In this document: positions 31,808 through 40,757 of the stretch, piece after piece
Position numbering within the stretch: the first letter of the stretch is position 1
Layout: each line of letters begins with the position of its first letter
From: RGIG3102 sp045633415
GTDB lineage: Bacteria; Bacillota; Clostridia; Oscillospirales; Ruminococcaceae
Assembly (NCBI GenBank): GCA_045633415.1
Contig: JAZQYH010000125.1
Span: forward strand, 1 to 47,171
Reading direction: 5' to 3'
DNA length: 47,171 nt
Notes under the pieces: model-generated
What the model was told of the DNA's origin: nothing
Databases searched by the model: none
What the model saw: the letters and a program-made list of their open reading frames with translations, nothing else
Program-made: the position numbers and the translations under genes

Positions 31808-33268
31808 ATGAAAGAACTCAAAGCCAGATTTGACAATATGGCAATCAAATGGAAAATATTTGGTTACCTGCTGTTTTTTAGTGGTTGTCTGTTGATTTTG
31901 CTGTGGCTTACACAGGTAGTATTTTTATCTTCCATATATGAAAAAACACGTATCAAGGAAATGCTCAGCACTTCAAAACAGATAGAGGCACTGATAAAAA
32001 GCAACAACGATTTAACCAAAATCTCTGAAATTGCCGAAAAAAACGAAGCATGTGTGATTATTATGGCAGCCAATGGCACTGTTGTACATTCAACAGATGT
32101 ACAACGCGACTGCATGCTGCATAAAAGCAACTATATAGACCTTCTGGAAATTGTAGTTAACACAAAAGAAAATGGCGGAGAACTGCGTGGTGTATACTCC
32201 AGCACCAACCCATTCGAGCCTAATAAAATAATTGAATACTCTGGGCGCCCAAAAAACGATGGTGTGGTGCAGTCTATGGTTTATTGCAAAGAAATTATCA
32301 GCGATAACACTACACTGGGATATATTATCCTGAATGTGCGTTTAAGCCCTGTAAATGCTACTGTTTCCACAATTCAGTCACAGTTGAGGATGATTACACT
32401 GGTGATGATTCTGTTTTCACTGGTACTTGCAACAGTAATTTCCAAACATATTGCAAAACCAATGGAACAGCTGTCTGAAGAAGTGCAACAGCTTGCCACA
32501 GGTGATTATCAGGTTATGTTCGACGCCAAAGGATATGCGGAAATCAATCAGCTGTCCCACAGTCTTACCAACACCGCTGAAGAGCTGGGCAAGGTAGAAA
32601 CCTTGAGGAGAGACTTTATAGCTAACGTTTCCCATGACCTGCGTACACCATTGACACTTATCGGTGGCTATGCAGAGCTGATGAGGGATATTCCCGGGGA
32701 AAACAATACAGAAAATGCACAGGCAATTATAAACGAAACACATCGTTTATCCACCCTTGTAAATGATGTTCTGGATATGTCCAGAATACAGTCTGGTGCT
32801 GTGCCAATGGTCAAAAACCATTTTAATCTGACAGAATCCATAACAAAAACCATCAGCAATATGCAAAATTTATTGAAGCAGGATGGTTATTTAATTAATT
32901 TTGAACACAGCGGTGATGTAATAGTATCAGCTGATGAAGCAAGAATTTCCCAAAGTTTTTATAATATTCTTATAAACGCTGTAAACTACACTGGTGATGA
33001 CAAGCAGATATATGTAACTCTCTCATCTGGTGACGGTGTTGCAAAAGTGGCTGTAACTGATACAGGTGAAGGTGTAGCTGAAAAAGACCTGCCTTACGTG
33101 TGGGAACGATATTATAAAAACGATAAAAACCACAAAAGAAGTGTTACAGGTACAGGCATCGGACTTTCCATTGTGCGTTCAGTTATCAAATCACATAATG
33201 GTAAATATGGTGTTTATAACACTGATGACAAAGGGGCTTGTTTCTGGTTCAGTATACCAATAGAATAA
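31808..33268 (+). CDS. Membrane sensor histidine kinase
   Basis: A 486-residue kinase. TM1 is at about 17-42, an extracytoplasmic sensor of about 140 residues follows, TM2 is at about 195-213, then HAMP, HisKA with His276 in NVSHDLRTPLTLIGGYAELM-like sequence, and an HATPase domain with N box (FYNILINAVNYT), DTGEG and GTGIGLSIV. It autophosphorylates and passes phosphate to the regulator upstream. GAGGAA lies just before ATG 31808; the longer frame starts inside the regulator gene. The stimulus is unknown. Confidence 0.95.
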   Translation: MKELKARFDNMAIKWKIFGYLLFFSGCLLILLWLTQVVFLSSIYEKTRIKEMLSTSKQIEALIKSNNDLTKISEIAEKNEACVIIMAANGTVVHSTDVQRDCMLHKSNYIDLLEIVVNTKENGGELRGVYSSTNPFEPNKIIEYSGRPKNDGVVQSMVYCKEIISDNTTLGYIILNVRLSPVNATVSTIQSQLRMITLVMILFSLVLATVISKHIAKPMEQLSEEVQQLATGDYQVMFDAKGYAEINQLSHSLTNTAEELGKVETLRRDFIANVSHDLRTPLTLIGGYAELMRDIPGENNTENAQAIINETHRLSTLVNDVLDMSRIQSGAVPMVKNHFNLTESITKTISNMQNLLKQDGYLINFEHSGDVIVSADEARISQSFYNILINAVNYTGDDKQIYVTLSSGDGVAKVAVTDTGEGVAEKDLPYVWERYYKNDKNHKRSVTGTGIGLSIVRSVIKSHNGKYGVYNTDDKGACFWFSIPIE

Positions 33269-33269
33269 A

Positions 33270-33297
33270 AAAAGGCAGGGTTAAGCCTGCCTTTTAT
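33270..33297 (+). terminator. Terminator of the two-component operon
   Basis: A 10-bp stem AAAAGGCAGG (33270-33279) with 33286-33295, loop of six. Confidence 0.9.
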
Positions 33298-33312
33298 ATT
33301 TGTAAATAATAA

Positions 33313-33336
33313 AAGCGGTGGAAAATTCCACCGCTT
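33313..33336 (-). terminator. Terminator of pnp
   Basis: A 10-bp stem AAGCGGTGGA (33313-33322) with 33327-33336; on minus followed by TTATTATTT. Confidence 0.88.
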
Positions 33337-33345
33337 AATTATTTA

Positions 33346-35457
33346 TTATTTGTTTTCTTCTTTTTTAGCGTTGATTTTTGCAATAGCATCTTTTCTAGAC
33401 AGGTTGATTCTGTTCTGGTCGTCAATTTCTGTTACCATAACGAGAATTTCGTCGCCTACATTTACAACGTCTTCAACTTTTGCAACACGTTTTTCATCCA
33501 GTTTGGAGATGTGTACCAGACCTTCTTTACCTGGAGCGATTTCAACGAATGCACCAAAGTTCATCAGTCTTGTAACAACGCCTTTGTAGATTGAACCTGG
33601 TTCTGGATCGTCTACGATTGTTTTGATGATGTGGTATGCTTTGTTAAGGTTGTTAGCATCAATACCAGAGATAAATACGCTACCGTCATCTTCGATGTCA
33701 ATCTGAACTTCACATTCAGCACAGATTTTCTGGATAACTTTACCGCCTTTACCGATAACATCTTTGATTTTGTCTGGGTCAATTTTCATTGACTTCATTT
33801 TTGGTGCATATTTAGACAGTTCTTCTCTTGGCTGCGCAATAACTGGAGCCATGATATCGTCAAGAATGTGCAGTCTTGCTTTGCGGCATTTTTCAAATGC
33901 TTCTTCAACGATTTCATATGTGAGACCGTCAACTTTGATGTCAACCTGGATAGCTGTGATACCGTTGTGTGTACCGCCAACTTTAAAGTCCATATCGCCG
34001 TGGAAGTCTTCCAGACCCTGAATGTCCAGCATTGTCATCCAGCGGTCGCCTTCTGTGATAAGACCACAGGAGATACCAGCAACTGGTGCTTTAATTGGTA
34101 CACCAGCATCCATCAGAGCCAGTGTGGAACCACAGATAGAAGCCTGTGATGTGGAACCGTTGGAAGAAAGAACTTCAGAAACAACTCTGATTACGTATGG
34201 GAATTCTTCCTGTGATGGCAGAACTGGTACCAGAGCTCTTTCAGCCAGAGCACCGTGACCGATTTCACGACGACCTGGGCTTCTTGGAGCACGTGCTTCA
34301 CCAACAGAGTATGGTGGGAAATTGTAGTGGTGCATGTATTTCTTTTCGTATACATCCTGCAGACCATCAATCAGCTGACCATCTTTCATTGTGCCCAGTG
34401 TAGCAACGGACAGAACCTGTGTCTGACCACGTGTGAACATACCTGAACCATGAACTCTTGGCAGCAGACCTACTTCAGCAGACAGTGGACGGATTTCGTT
34501 GATACCACGGCCGTCTACACGTTTGCCTTCATCCAGCAGCCAGCGACGAACAACGAATTTCTGCAGTTTGTACATACATTCGTCAATCATACCTGTCTGT
34601 TCTGGGTACATTTCGTCGAATTTTTCGTGAACTTCTGTGTAGATTGGGTTCAGTCTGGCTTCGCGAACGTTTTTGTCATCTGTATCCAGTGCGAATTTAA
34701 CTTTGTCCAAAGCAAATTCTTTGATTGCTTCGAACATATCATGGTCAACTTCAACATGCTGGAATTCATATTTTGGCTTGCCGATTTCAGCAACCATTTC
34801 ATCAACGAAGTCGATGAATTTTTTGATTTCTTCATGACCAGCTTTGATAGCGTTCAGCATTGTTGTTTCATCAACTTCGCTTGCGCCAGCTTCAATCATA
34901 ACTACTTTTTCTCTGCTGCAAACCAGAGTAAGGTCCAGTCTGTTTGTCTTTTTCTGTTCTGCATTTGGCATCAGAACGATTTCGCCATCAACAAGACCTA
35001 CGGAGATACCGCCGATTGGGCCGTTGAATGGAACGTCAGAGATACATGTAGCGATGATAGCACCCAGCATACCAACGATTTCTGGGTCGCAGTCTGGTTC
35101 AACTGACATAACTGTCATAACGATGGAAACATCGTTTCTCATATCTTTTGGGAAAAGAGGGCGCATTGGTCTGTCAACAACACGGCTGGACAGAACTGCG
35201 CTTTCACCTGGACGGCCTTCTCTTCTAAGGAAGGAACCTGGGATTCTACCTACAGAGTAGATTTTTTCTTCAAAATCTACTGACAGTGGGAAGAAATCGA
35301 TACCGTCTCTTGGTGATGGGCTCATTGTAACGTTAGCAAGAACAACTGTTTCACCGTATCTTACCAGACAAGAGCCGTTTGAAAGTGCACACATTTTGCC
35401 TGTTTCAACTGTAAGTTTTCTGCCGGCAAACATGGTTTCAAATACTCTAAAACTCAT
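33346..35457 (-). CDS. pnp: Polyribonucleotide nucleotidyltransferase (PNPase)
   Basis: A 703-residue phosphorolytic 3'-5' exoribonuclease, forming a trimeric ring. The two RNase PH cores (about 10-225 and 310-545, with the MHHYNFPPYSVGE and GRREIGHGALAERAL segments), a KH domain (about 553-615; KDVIGKGGKVIQ) and the S1 domain (about 622-690; GVVTRLMNFGAFVEIAPGKEGLVH) are complete. It lies downstream of rpsO, as in most bacteria, after a terminator-like hairpin and a long foldback leader. AAGGAGAC lies eight bases before the ATG. Confidence 0.98.
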   Translation of the reverse strand: MSFRVFETMFAGRKLTVETGKMCALSNGSCLVRYGETVVLANVTMSPSPRDGIDFFPLSVDFEEKIYSVGRIPGSFLRREGRPGESAVLSSRVVDRPMRPLFPKDMRNDVSIVMTVMSVEPDCDPEIVGMLGAIIATCISDVPFNGPIGGISVGLVDGEIVLMPNAEQKKTNRLDLTLVCSREKVVMIEAGASEVDETTMLNAIKAGHEEIKKFIDFVDEMVAEIGKPKYEFQHVEVDHDMFEAIKEFALDKVKFALDTDDKNVREARLNPIYTEVHEKFDEMYPEQTGMIDECMYKLQKFVVRRWLLDEGKRVDGRGINEIRPLSAEVGLLPRVHGSGMFTRGQTQVLSVATLGTMKDGQLIDGLQDVYEKKYMHHYNFPPYSVGEARAPRSPGRREIGHGALAERALVPVLPSQEEFPYVIRVVSEVLSSNGSTSQASICGSTLALMDAGVPIKAPVAGISCGLITEGDRWMTMLDIQGLEDFHGDMDFKVGGTHNGITAIQVDIKVDGLTYEIVEEAFEKCRKARLHILDDIMAPVIAQPREELSKYAPKMKSMKIDPDKIKDVIGKGGKVIQKICAECEVQIDIEDDGSVFISGIDANNLNKAYHIIKTIVDDPEPGSIYKGVVTRLMNFGAFVEIAPGKEGLVHISKLDEKRVAKVEDVVNVGDEILVMVTEIDDQNRINLSRKDAIAKINAKKEENK

Positions 35458-35489
35458 TTTTTTGTCTCCTTATTTTAATCTTTTCAGGT

Positions 35490-35580
35490 GGCAAGAGAGT
35501 TTATATTTTCAGCAATTAGTTCAGTATTTATCGTAAGATAAACACTCAAATTACTGCTAAATATAATATCCTCCCTTGCC
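35490..35580 (-). promoter_or_regulatory. Long foldback in the pnp leader
   Basis: GGCAAG (35490-35495) pairs with CTTGCC (35575-35580), and an imperfect stem continues inward to TTTATC-GTAA-GATAAA at 35527-35542, giving about 43 nt per arm. On the minus-strand RNA the base of the stem is 10 pairs with one G-U. It resembles the RNase III-cleaved pnp leader known in E. coli. Confidence 0.65.
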
Positions 35581-35604
35581 TTTTTCGCTTTAAATATAGA
35601 CTTA

Positions 35605-35628
35605 AAGGCAGATGTTGCCATCTGCCTT
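35605..35628 (-). terminator. Partial terminator between rpsO and pnp
   Basis: A 10-bp stem AAGGCAGATG (35605-35614) with 35619-35628; on minus the loop is GCAA and only TTTAAG follows, so some readthrough into pnp is likely. Confidence 0.7.
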
Positions 35629-35643
35629 GTAGCACTATGTGAA

Positions 35644-35898
35644 TTATTTACGCAGACCCAGTTTTGCAACGATAGCACGGTATCTTTCGATATCTGTTTT
35701 CTGGAGGTATGCGAGAAGGTTACGACGACGACCTACCATTTTGAAGAGGCCACGACGGGAGTGGTGGTCCTGTTTGTTTGTTTTGAGGTGGTTTGTCAGG
35801 TGGTTGATTCTAGCTGTGAGCAGAGCGATCTGTACTTCTGGAGAACCTGTGTCACCTTCGTGCATTGCGTATGTTGCGATAATTTCCTGTTTGTTCAT
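35644..35898 (-). CDS. rpsO: 30S ribosomal protein S15
   Basis: An 84-residue protein binding the central domain of 16S rRNA. The family is unmistakable: GDTGSPEVQIALLTARINHLTNHLKTN and DHHSRRGLFKMVGRRRNLLAYL. Slightly shorter than the usual 88-89 residues at the N-terminus. GAAAGGTGA precedes the ATG. It has its own promoter and a structured leader, fitting the autogenous control known for S15. Confidence 0.97.
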   Translation of the reverse strand: MNKQEIIATYAMHEGDTGSPEVQIALLTARINHLTNHLKTNKQDHHSRRGLFKMVGRRRNLLAYLQKTDIERYRAIVAKLGLRK

Positions 35899-35950
35899 AA
35901 TTGTTTCACCTTTCTTAATTTAAATATTTGCCTGTGACTCAGTATAGGGT

Positions 35951-36003
35951 ATGGTGAATGCTGCCCTGCAGCTGTGCCCCTGTACCGATTCATAGGTCAC
36001 CAT
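35951..36003 (-). promoter_or_regulatory. Structured rpsO leader (candidate S15 autoregulatory element)
   Basis: ATGGTGA (35951-35957) pairs with TCACCAT (35997-36003) and encloses a GCTGC-CCT-GCAGC hairpin (35960-35972). The predicted transcription start near 36000 places the outer stem at the very 5' end of the mRNA. S15 leaders that bind S15 are known in several bacterial groups, with differing structures. Confidence 0.6.
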
Positions 36004-36006
36004 AAG

Positions 36007-36035
36007 ATTATATCATTAAACCCTTTGTTTGTAAA
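36007..36035 (-). promoter_or_regulatory. rpsO promoter
   Basis: On minus: TTTACA (36035-36030), 17 nt, TATAAT (36012-36007). Confidence 0.88.
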
Positions 36036-36063
36036 GAGTTTATATATATAATTTCTTTAAAAT

Positions 36064-37533
36064 TTAATTATTTTTCCCATTGGAAAATATTGATTTTATA
36101 CCAGATACAGCCATAAGAACAAATACTGGTAAAAAGTTTAGAATATATCTGGACCTTGCTTCCCACATCAGTAAAAACATTATTATGCCTATTAAACTGA
36201 GGGCAGGCATTGTGACATATGTATCTTTTTTCCTTATAGAATTTACTATGCCGATTACCATAAATACCAGCACAGAAAGAAATAAACCTAAAGAAAAATT
36301 ACCCAATATTTCAAATCTTGTTCCAAGATATATTATATATTCGTGCAGACCATTTGGTCTTACCACTGCCCTGTCCAGTTTATAGCATGCACCGAAAGTA
36401 CCTTCTGAAAAAATAAAGCTAAGTTTATTTTTCAGATGTGTTACCATTCCGTCCACACCTTTTTCTTCAATACGGCGGATTATTTCTTCAATATTGGCCC
36501 GCTGTCTTGATGCTTTATCGGGATACTGCAGTGTAATGTTCTGGTAGTCATCATCACTGTAACCACCCAGACCATTAAGACCCATCATTACCCAATGGGA
36601 ATGTGGGATTGTGTAGTTATAATCATATTCTGGTAAAAATGGAGAATGTTCATGTATGTATTTAAAACTTACAAATCCCCCGAAGGCAACTGTTATAACC
36701 AAAATCAGCGAAACAAATTTGTTTCTTAATTCATCTTTGCTGATAAACAGATCCATAACGGCGGCAATAGCCAGAATAAGTATGGAAACTTTTAATGATG
36801 CACCAAAGGCAACAGCGCCACTGAACAATAAAAGATTTACGTTTCGATTACCTGTATTCCTTATAAATCGCACATAGAAAAGCAGTGCTATAGAAAGAAA
36901 CAGCATTGAAAATGTGTCTGTATATGCTATTACTGTATACAGGCTGAATGGGCACAGTACCACACACAGCATCAGACCAATGCCTGTGTATTCTTTACCT
37001 GCAAAAATCTGTATGGTTTTTTCAACCATCCATGCAGACAGCAACAATACCAGTGCATTGACAATATTCAAAGCTCTTTGTGTGTTGGTGATACCTAATT
37101 TGGAAAAGGCAGTGAACAACACTACAAACAAATTGTAAAGTGGTGAGTTGTTTGGAAACCAGAGAAAATAATCATATTTTCCCATATCAAAGCTTCCGTT
37201 TGTTACATAATATTCAGCGGCATTGTAAACAACACCCATGTCCCATGTTTCCACATGGTATTTTACAGACAGATAGTGAATAGTCACAGCCTGTAAAAAC
37301 AGCAGTATAGCGGTAAATCCGCCTAATACAAGCCATTTGTATTTAATCTTGCGGCAGATATAAACACCTATAATTATAAGCACTGAAAGTACCAGCATTA
37401 CTGGTATAAGTACAGCTGGTTTTATAATCAAGTCTGGATTCTGTGGATTTGTCAGTGTATTGAACACAATAAATGAATACAAAACAGCCGCTATTCCATA
37501 AAAACAATATGATAACCAGTTTAATTTTTTCAT
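36064..37533 (-). CDS. Multi-pass membrane glycosyltransferase-like protein (GT-C/PMT type)
   Basis: A 489-residue integral membrane protein with about 11-12 predicted helices. After the first loop it has WDMGVVYNAAEYY, an Asp-containing first extracytoplasmic loop as in dolichyl/undecaprenyl-phosphate-sugar dependent GT-C enzymes, and a long soluble loop at about 300-380 (HSHWVMMGLNGLGGYSDDDY). It may transfer sugars from a lipid carrier to a surface polymer. It lies four bases after ribF in the translation operon, an unusual place for such a gene. Acceptor and donor are unknown. Confidence 0.72.
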   Translation of the reverse strand: MKKLNWLSYCFYGIAAVLYSFIVFNTLTNPQNPDLIIKPAVLIPVMLVLSVLIIIGVYICRKIKYKWLVLGGFTAILLFLQAVTIHYLSVKYHVETWDMGVVYNAAEYYVTNGSFDMGKYDYFLWFPNNSPLYNLFVVLFTAFSKLGITNTQRALNIVNALVLLLSAWMVEKTIQIFAGKEYTGIGLMLCVVLCPFSLYTVIAYTDTFSMLFLSIALLFYVRFIRNTGNRNVNLLLFSGAVAFGASLKVSILILAIAAVMDLFISKDELRNKFVSLILVITVAFGGFVSFKYIHEHSPFLPEYDYNYTIPHSHWVMMGLNGLGGYSDDDYQNITLQYPDKASRQRANIEEIIRRIEEKGVDGMVTHLKNKLSFIFSEGTFGACYKLDRAVVRPNGLHEYIIYLGTRFEILGNFSLGLFLSVLVFMVIGIVNSIRKKDTYVTMPALSLIGIIMFLLMWEARSRYILNFLPVFVLMAVSGIKSIFSNGKNN

Positions 37534-37537
37534 ATTA

Positions 37538-38455
37538 TCATATTACCCCTTTATCCAGCAGATATTCCTTTGCTGTAACAGCGCTGGAATATATCATATC
37601 GCCCAACTGCTGAAGTGAATCAAACTTTTTGGCTTCAAACAGGAATGAATGGAATTCAACCTGTACATTCTGATGATATAAATCACCTTCAAAACCTAAA
37701 ATAAATGTTTCACATGTATAGCCAGAACCATTTACTGTCGGACGGTTGGTAAGACCTGTTGCTGATGGATATTTTTTACCATCAATAATTGTGCAAGTGA
37801 TGTATACACCCGGTTTAGGACTGCACATTGATGCAGGGTACAGCTGGTTTATTGTAGGTGTACCGATAGTGCGACCTATTTTTTTACCATGTACCACAGG
37901 AAAAACCACTGAATATGGTCTGCCCAGCATGGCTTCTGCCTTTTGTACATTACCCTCTGCCAAGGCATTTCTGATAACTGTACTGCTGACAATTTCATCA
38001 TCCATATACACTGTTTCAGCCTGCATAAATACTATGTTGTACTTTTCGCACAGCTGTTTCAGCACCTGTACATTTCCCCGTCTGTTTTTGCCAAAGAAAA
38101 AGTTTTCTCCGCAGAAAACAGCCTTTGCACCCATGGAATCAATAAGAATATTCTTTACAAATTCTTCTGGTGTAAATGAGGAAAAGTCAAGGAAATCTGG
38201 TGAATAGTATATATCTATGCCAAGATTTCTCATGGCTTCCAGTTTCAGCCCAGGTGTAAGGATATCTTTACCTTTATGTCCAAGGGTAATGGATTTTGTA
38301 AATGTAAAAACAGCCTTTTTCAGATTGTTCTGTGTGGCATAATCACACATCTGATTTATAAGAGCCTGATGTGCAATATGCACACCATCAAAATAACCCA
38401 AGGCAACAGCAGTATTATCTGTGTTGCGCCAGGATGTATTGTAAACTTCAAGCAT
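37538..38455 (-). CDS. ribF: Bifunctional riboflavin kinase / FAD synthetase
   Basis: A 305-residue enzyme making FMN and FAD. The N-terminal adenylyltransferase has GYFDGVHIAHQ at 20-30 and the SSTVIRNALAEGN signature near 155-168; the C-terminal flavokinase has GRTIGTPTINQ near 195-205. In many bacteria the last motif reads GFPTAN; the T-P-T core is kept here. It overlaps truB by one base, and the glycosyltransferase-like gene follows. This truB-ribF order is standard in Firmicutes. Confidence 0.95.
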   Translation of the reverse strand: MLEVYNTSWRNTDNTAVALGYFDGVHIAHQALINQMCDYATQNNLKKAVFTFTKSITLGHKGKDILTPGLKLEAMRNLGIDIYYSPDFLDFSSFTPEEFVKNILIDSMGAKAVFCGENFFFGKNRRGNVQVLKQLCEKYNIVFMQAETVYMDDEIVSSTVIRNALAEGNVQKAEAMLGRPYSVVFPVVHGKKIGRTIGTPTINQLYPASMCSPKPGVYITCTIIDGKKYPSATGLTNRPTVNGSGYTCETFILGFEGDLYHQNVQVEFHSFLFEAKKFDSLQQLGDMIYSSAVTAKEYLLDKGVI

Positions 38456-39366
38456 TAGATAATTTCCTTTTCTTTTTCAACAAAAAGCTTAACAACGCTC
38501 ATTTTCTTTTCTGTAACATTTGCAATGGCATAGAATTTATCTTTGTAATAAACTCTGTAATCGCCATCTGCTTTAGCAATTCTGCTTCTTGCACCGTTGA
38601 GCAGGCGCTTTGCCAGTTCTGGTGAAAGGTCTACCCTTTCAAGGTGCATAAACACAGTATCTGTATTCACAATAAGTGAATCTATTGTATCGTCAATTCT
38701 TGCTTGCTGTAACTGCTGGAGAGTGATACAGTCTTCCAGAGTGTAACCACATGCTTTTGTGCGTGTAAGTGAAGTAAGCACAGCACCGCAGCCGAGGTTT
38801 TCGCCCATATCTTCAACAAGTGTTCGGATATAAGTACCTTCACTGCAAAGAACACGGATTTTATATTCATTTTCTGAAAGAGTTTCATCTTCTAGCATTT
38901 CCAGTTCTTTGATAACTGCAAGACGTGGTTTTCGCTCTACCTGAGCGGCTTCCACACCCCGACGTGCCAGCTTGTACAACGGCTGACCGTTGATTTTTAC
39001 TGCAGAATACATCGGTGGCAGCTGTGTGATTTCACCTTTGAAATTTTCCATTTCTGCCAGAACATCAGCTTTGGAAGAAGTAACTTCCCTTTCTTTTATA
39101 ACTTCGCCTGTAATGTCACCTGTATCGGTGTTAAGACCAAGTTTAAAAACAGCAATGTATTCTTTATCCTTGATTATCTGCATATCAACAGCTTTTGTAG
39201 CCCTGCCCATAAATACAGGCAGAACACCTGTAGCCATAGGGTCAAGAGTGCCTGAATGACCTACTTTTCTGGTGGAAAGTATGCCACGGGCTTTTGCTAT
39301 AACGTCAAAACTTGTCCAGTCTTGTGGTTTATATAATATAAGAATTCCGTTGCGGTCTACTGACAT
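38455..39366 (-). CDS. truB: tRNA pseudouridine(55) synthase
   Basis: A 303-residue pseudouridine synthase modifying U55 in the T-loop of tRNA. KPQDWTSFDV at 13-22, the catalytic Asp42 in HSGTLDPMATG, YSAVKINGQPLYKLARRG and CSEGTYIRTLVEDMG are diagnostic, and a short PUA-like C-terminus is present. It overlaps nrnA by 10 bases and ribF by one, so translation is coupled. Confidence 0.97.
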   Translation of the reverse strand: MSVDRNGILILYKPQDWTSFDVIAKARGILSTRKVGHSGTLDPMATGVLPVFMGRATKAVDMQIIKDKEYIAVFKLGLNTDTGDITGEVIKEREVTSSKADVLAEMENFKGEITQLPPMYSAVKINGQPLYKLARRGVEAAQVERKPRLAVIKELEMLEDETLSENEYKIRVLCSEGTYIRTLVEDMGENLGCGAVLTSLTRTKACGYTLEDCITLQQLQQARIDDTIDSLIVNTDTVFMHLERVDLSPELAKRLLNGARSRIAKADGDYRVYYKDKFYAIANVTEKKMSVVKLFVEKEKEII

Positions 39367-40316
39367 AATGCGATTTCCACTTCCTTGAGAATTGCTTTTT
39401 TAACTGTTTCGATACTACCTACTACTTCACAGCCTGCGGCACGGATGTGACCGCCACCACCAAGGCTGGATGCCAGTGCACATGCATCAACAGTTTCACC
39501 TGTGCGGATAGAAAGTTTGTAATTGCCTTCTTCACGTAAAGGGCGGATAAGTATTGAAATATCAACACCTTCAAAATCTCTTGGCATTGATGAAAGGCCA
39601 TCAAGATCTGTAGGGTCTGGCTGAATATCCAGAATTGCTTCACGTGTAAGCACCAGCAATGCACATCTGTCATCATAGTAATATTCCAGATTGTTCATCA
39701 TGTATTTTTCCAGCATAACTGCTTTTCTTGTTTTGGACATGAAGAATTTTTCCACCAGCATTGTGTGCTGCGCACCCAGTTCCATCAGTTTTGCACCGAT
39801 AATGTGTGTCAGCGGTGTAGTGGAAGAATATTTGAAACAGCCTGTGTCTGTGAGAATACCTGTGTAAAGGCAGTCTGCAACATGAGGTGTGATTTCACAA
39901 TTCATAGCTGTAATTACTTCATACATCAGCTGTGCAGCTGCAGGATAGTCTGCTTTAAGGCAGAGATATTTTGCATATTCGCCATTTGAACCGTGATGGT
40001 CTATGCACAGGTCAATCTTATGCGCATAGTCAGCAAGATTGTCGCCCAGCAGATTAATGCCTGCAACATCCACTGAAACCACAAATTCGATTTCTGCCTC
40101 TCCGTCATAAACCGGAATATCGAGATATTCATATTTGGACGGAATTGTATTATGGCATGTTACATAGCATTTTTTGCCCATAGCTGTAAGCACATGACAA
40201 AGTGCTGCCGCACTGCCCAGAGTGTCGCCATCCGGATTTTTGTGGCAGATAATAAGAATATTATCTTTTTCCAGCAAAAGCCCTGCAGTCTCATTTACGT
40301 CAATTTTAGTTGTCAT
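39357..40316 (-). CDS. nrnA: DHH-family phosphoesterase, oligoribonuclease/pAp phosphatase (NrnA)
   Basis: A 319-residue DHH/DHHA1 protein. CHKNPDGDTLGSA at 24-36 (His25, Asp29, Asp31), SVDVAG, DHHGS near 112-116 and GGGGHIRAAGC near the C-terminus match NrnA, which degrades nanoRNA oligonucleotides and dephosphorylates 3'-phosphoadenosine 5'-phosphate with manganese. It overlaps rbfA by 11 bases. The rbfA-nrnA-truB order is typical of this operon. Confidence 0.94.
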   Translation of the reverse strand: MTTKIDVNETAGLLLEKDNILIICHKNPDGDTLGSAAALCHVLTAMGKKCYVTCHNTIPSKYEYLDIPVYDGEAEIEFVVSVDVAGINLLGDNLADYAHKIDLCIDHHGSNGEYAKYLCLKADYPAAAQLMYEVITAMNCEITPHVADCLYTGILTDTGCFKYSSTTPLTHIIGAKLMELGAQHTMLVEKFFMSKTRKAVMLEKYMMNNLEYYYDDRCALLVLTREAILDIQPDPTDLDGLSSMPRDFEGVDISILIRPLREEGNYKLSIRTGETVDACALASSLGGGGHIRAAGCEVVGSIETVKKAILKEVEIALCQ

Positions 40317-40656
40317 TTTTATTAATATCCCTTAATATCTCGTTGATCTTCTGGGCATATGCTGCGCCCTCGTCTTTTACGAATGCAAATTCAGGACTGC
40401 GTTTGATACGCAGGCGTTTGGAAAGTTCGCCTCTGATAAAGCCCTGTCCTTTTTTCAGTGCTTTGATAGCGTTTTCACATGCTTCATCGCCTTCCAGTAC
40501 GCTGATATGAACTTTAGCGTTTGTAAGGTCTGGAGCTGTTTCCACACGCATAATTGTAAGAAAACAATCAAGGCGTGGGTCTTTCATCTGAGATATTATA
40601 GAGATTAATTCTCTTTTGATGTCTTCGTTCAATCTTTCAACTTTAGTTGAAGCCAT
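40306..40656 (-). CDS. rbfA: 30S ribosome-binding factor A
   Basis: A 116-residue KH-fold protein helping late maturation of 16S rRNA and the 30S subunit. RLNEDIKRELISIISQMKDPRL and AKVHISVLEG, then the GFIRGELSKRLRIKRSPEFAF block, are characteristic. AGGAGG lies ten bases before the ATG. It is separated from infB by 101 bases holding two hairpins. Confidence 0.96.
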   Translation of the reverse strand: MASTKVERLNEDIKRELISIISQMKDPRLDCFLTIMRVETAPDLTNAKVHISVLEGDEACENAIKALKKGQGFIRGELSKRLRIKRSPEFAFVKDEGAAYAQKINEILRDINKNDN

Positions 40657-40682
40657 ATTGAATAACCTCCTGATTTATTGTT

Positions 40683-40704
40683 AAGGCGGCAATAATGCCG
40701 CCTT
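40683..40704 (-). promoter_or_regulatory. Intercistronic hairpin between infB and rbfA
   Basis: A 9-bp perfect stem (AAGGCGGCA with TGCCGCCTT), loop of four, with no U-tract on minus; a second small hairpin (GGAGA/TCTCC) lies at 40722-40739. It is likely a stability or processing element, not a full terminator. Confidence 0.6.
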
Positions 40705-40757
40705 TGTCTGTGTGTCAGTCGGGAGACATTTAAATCTCCTGCTGTATATTGCTTATA

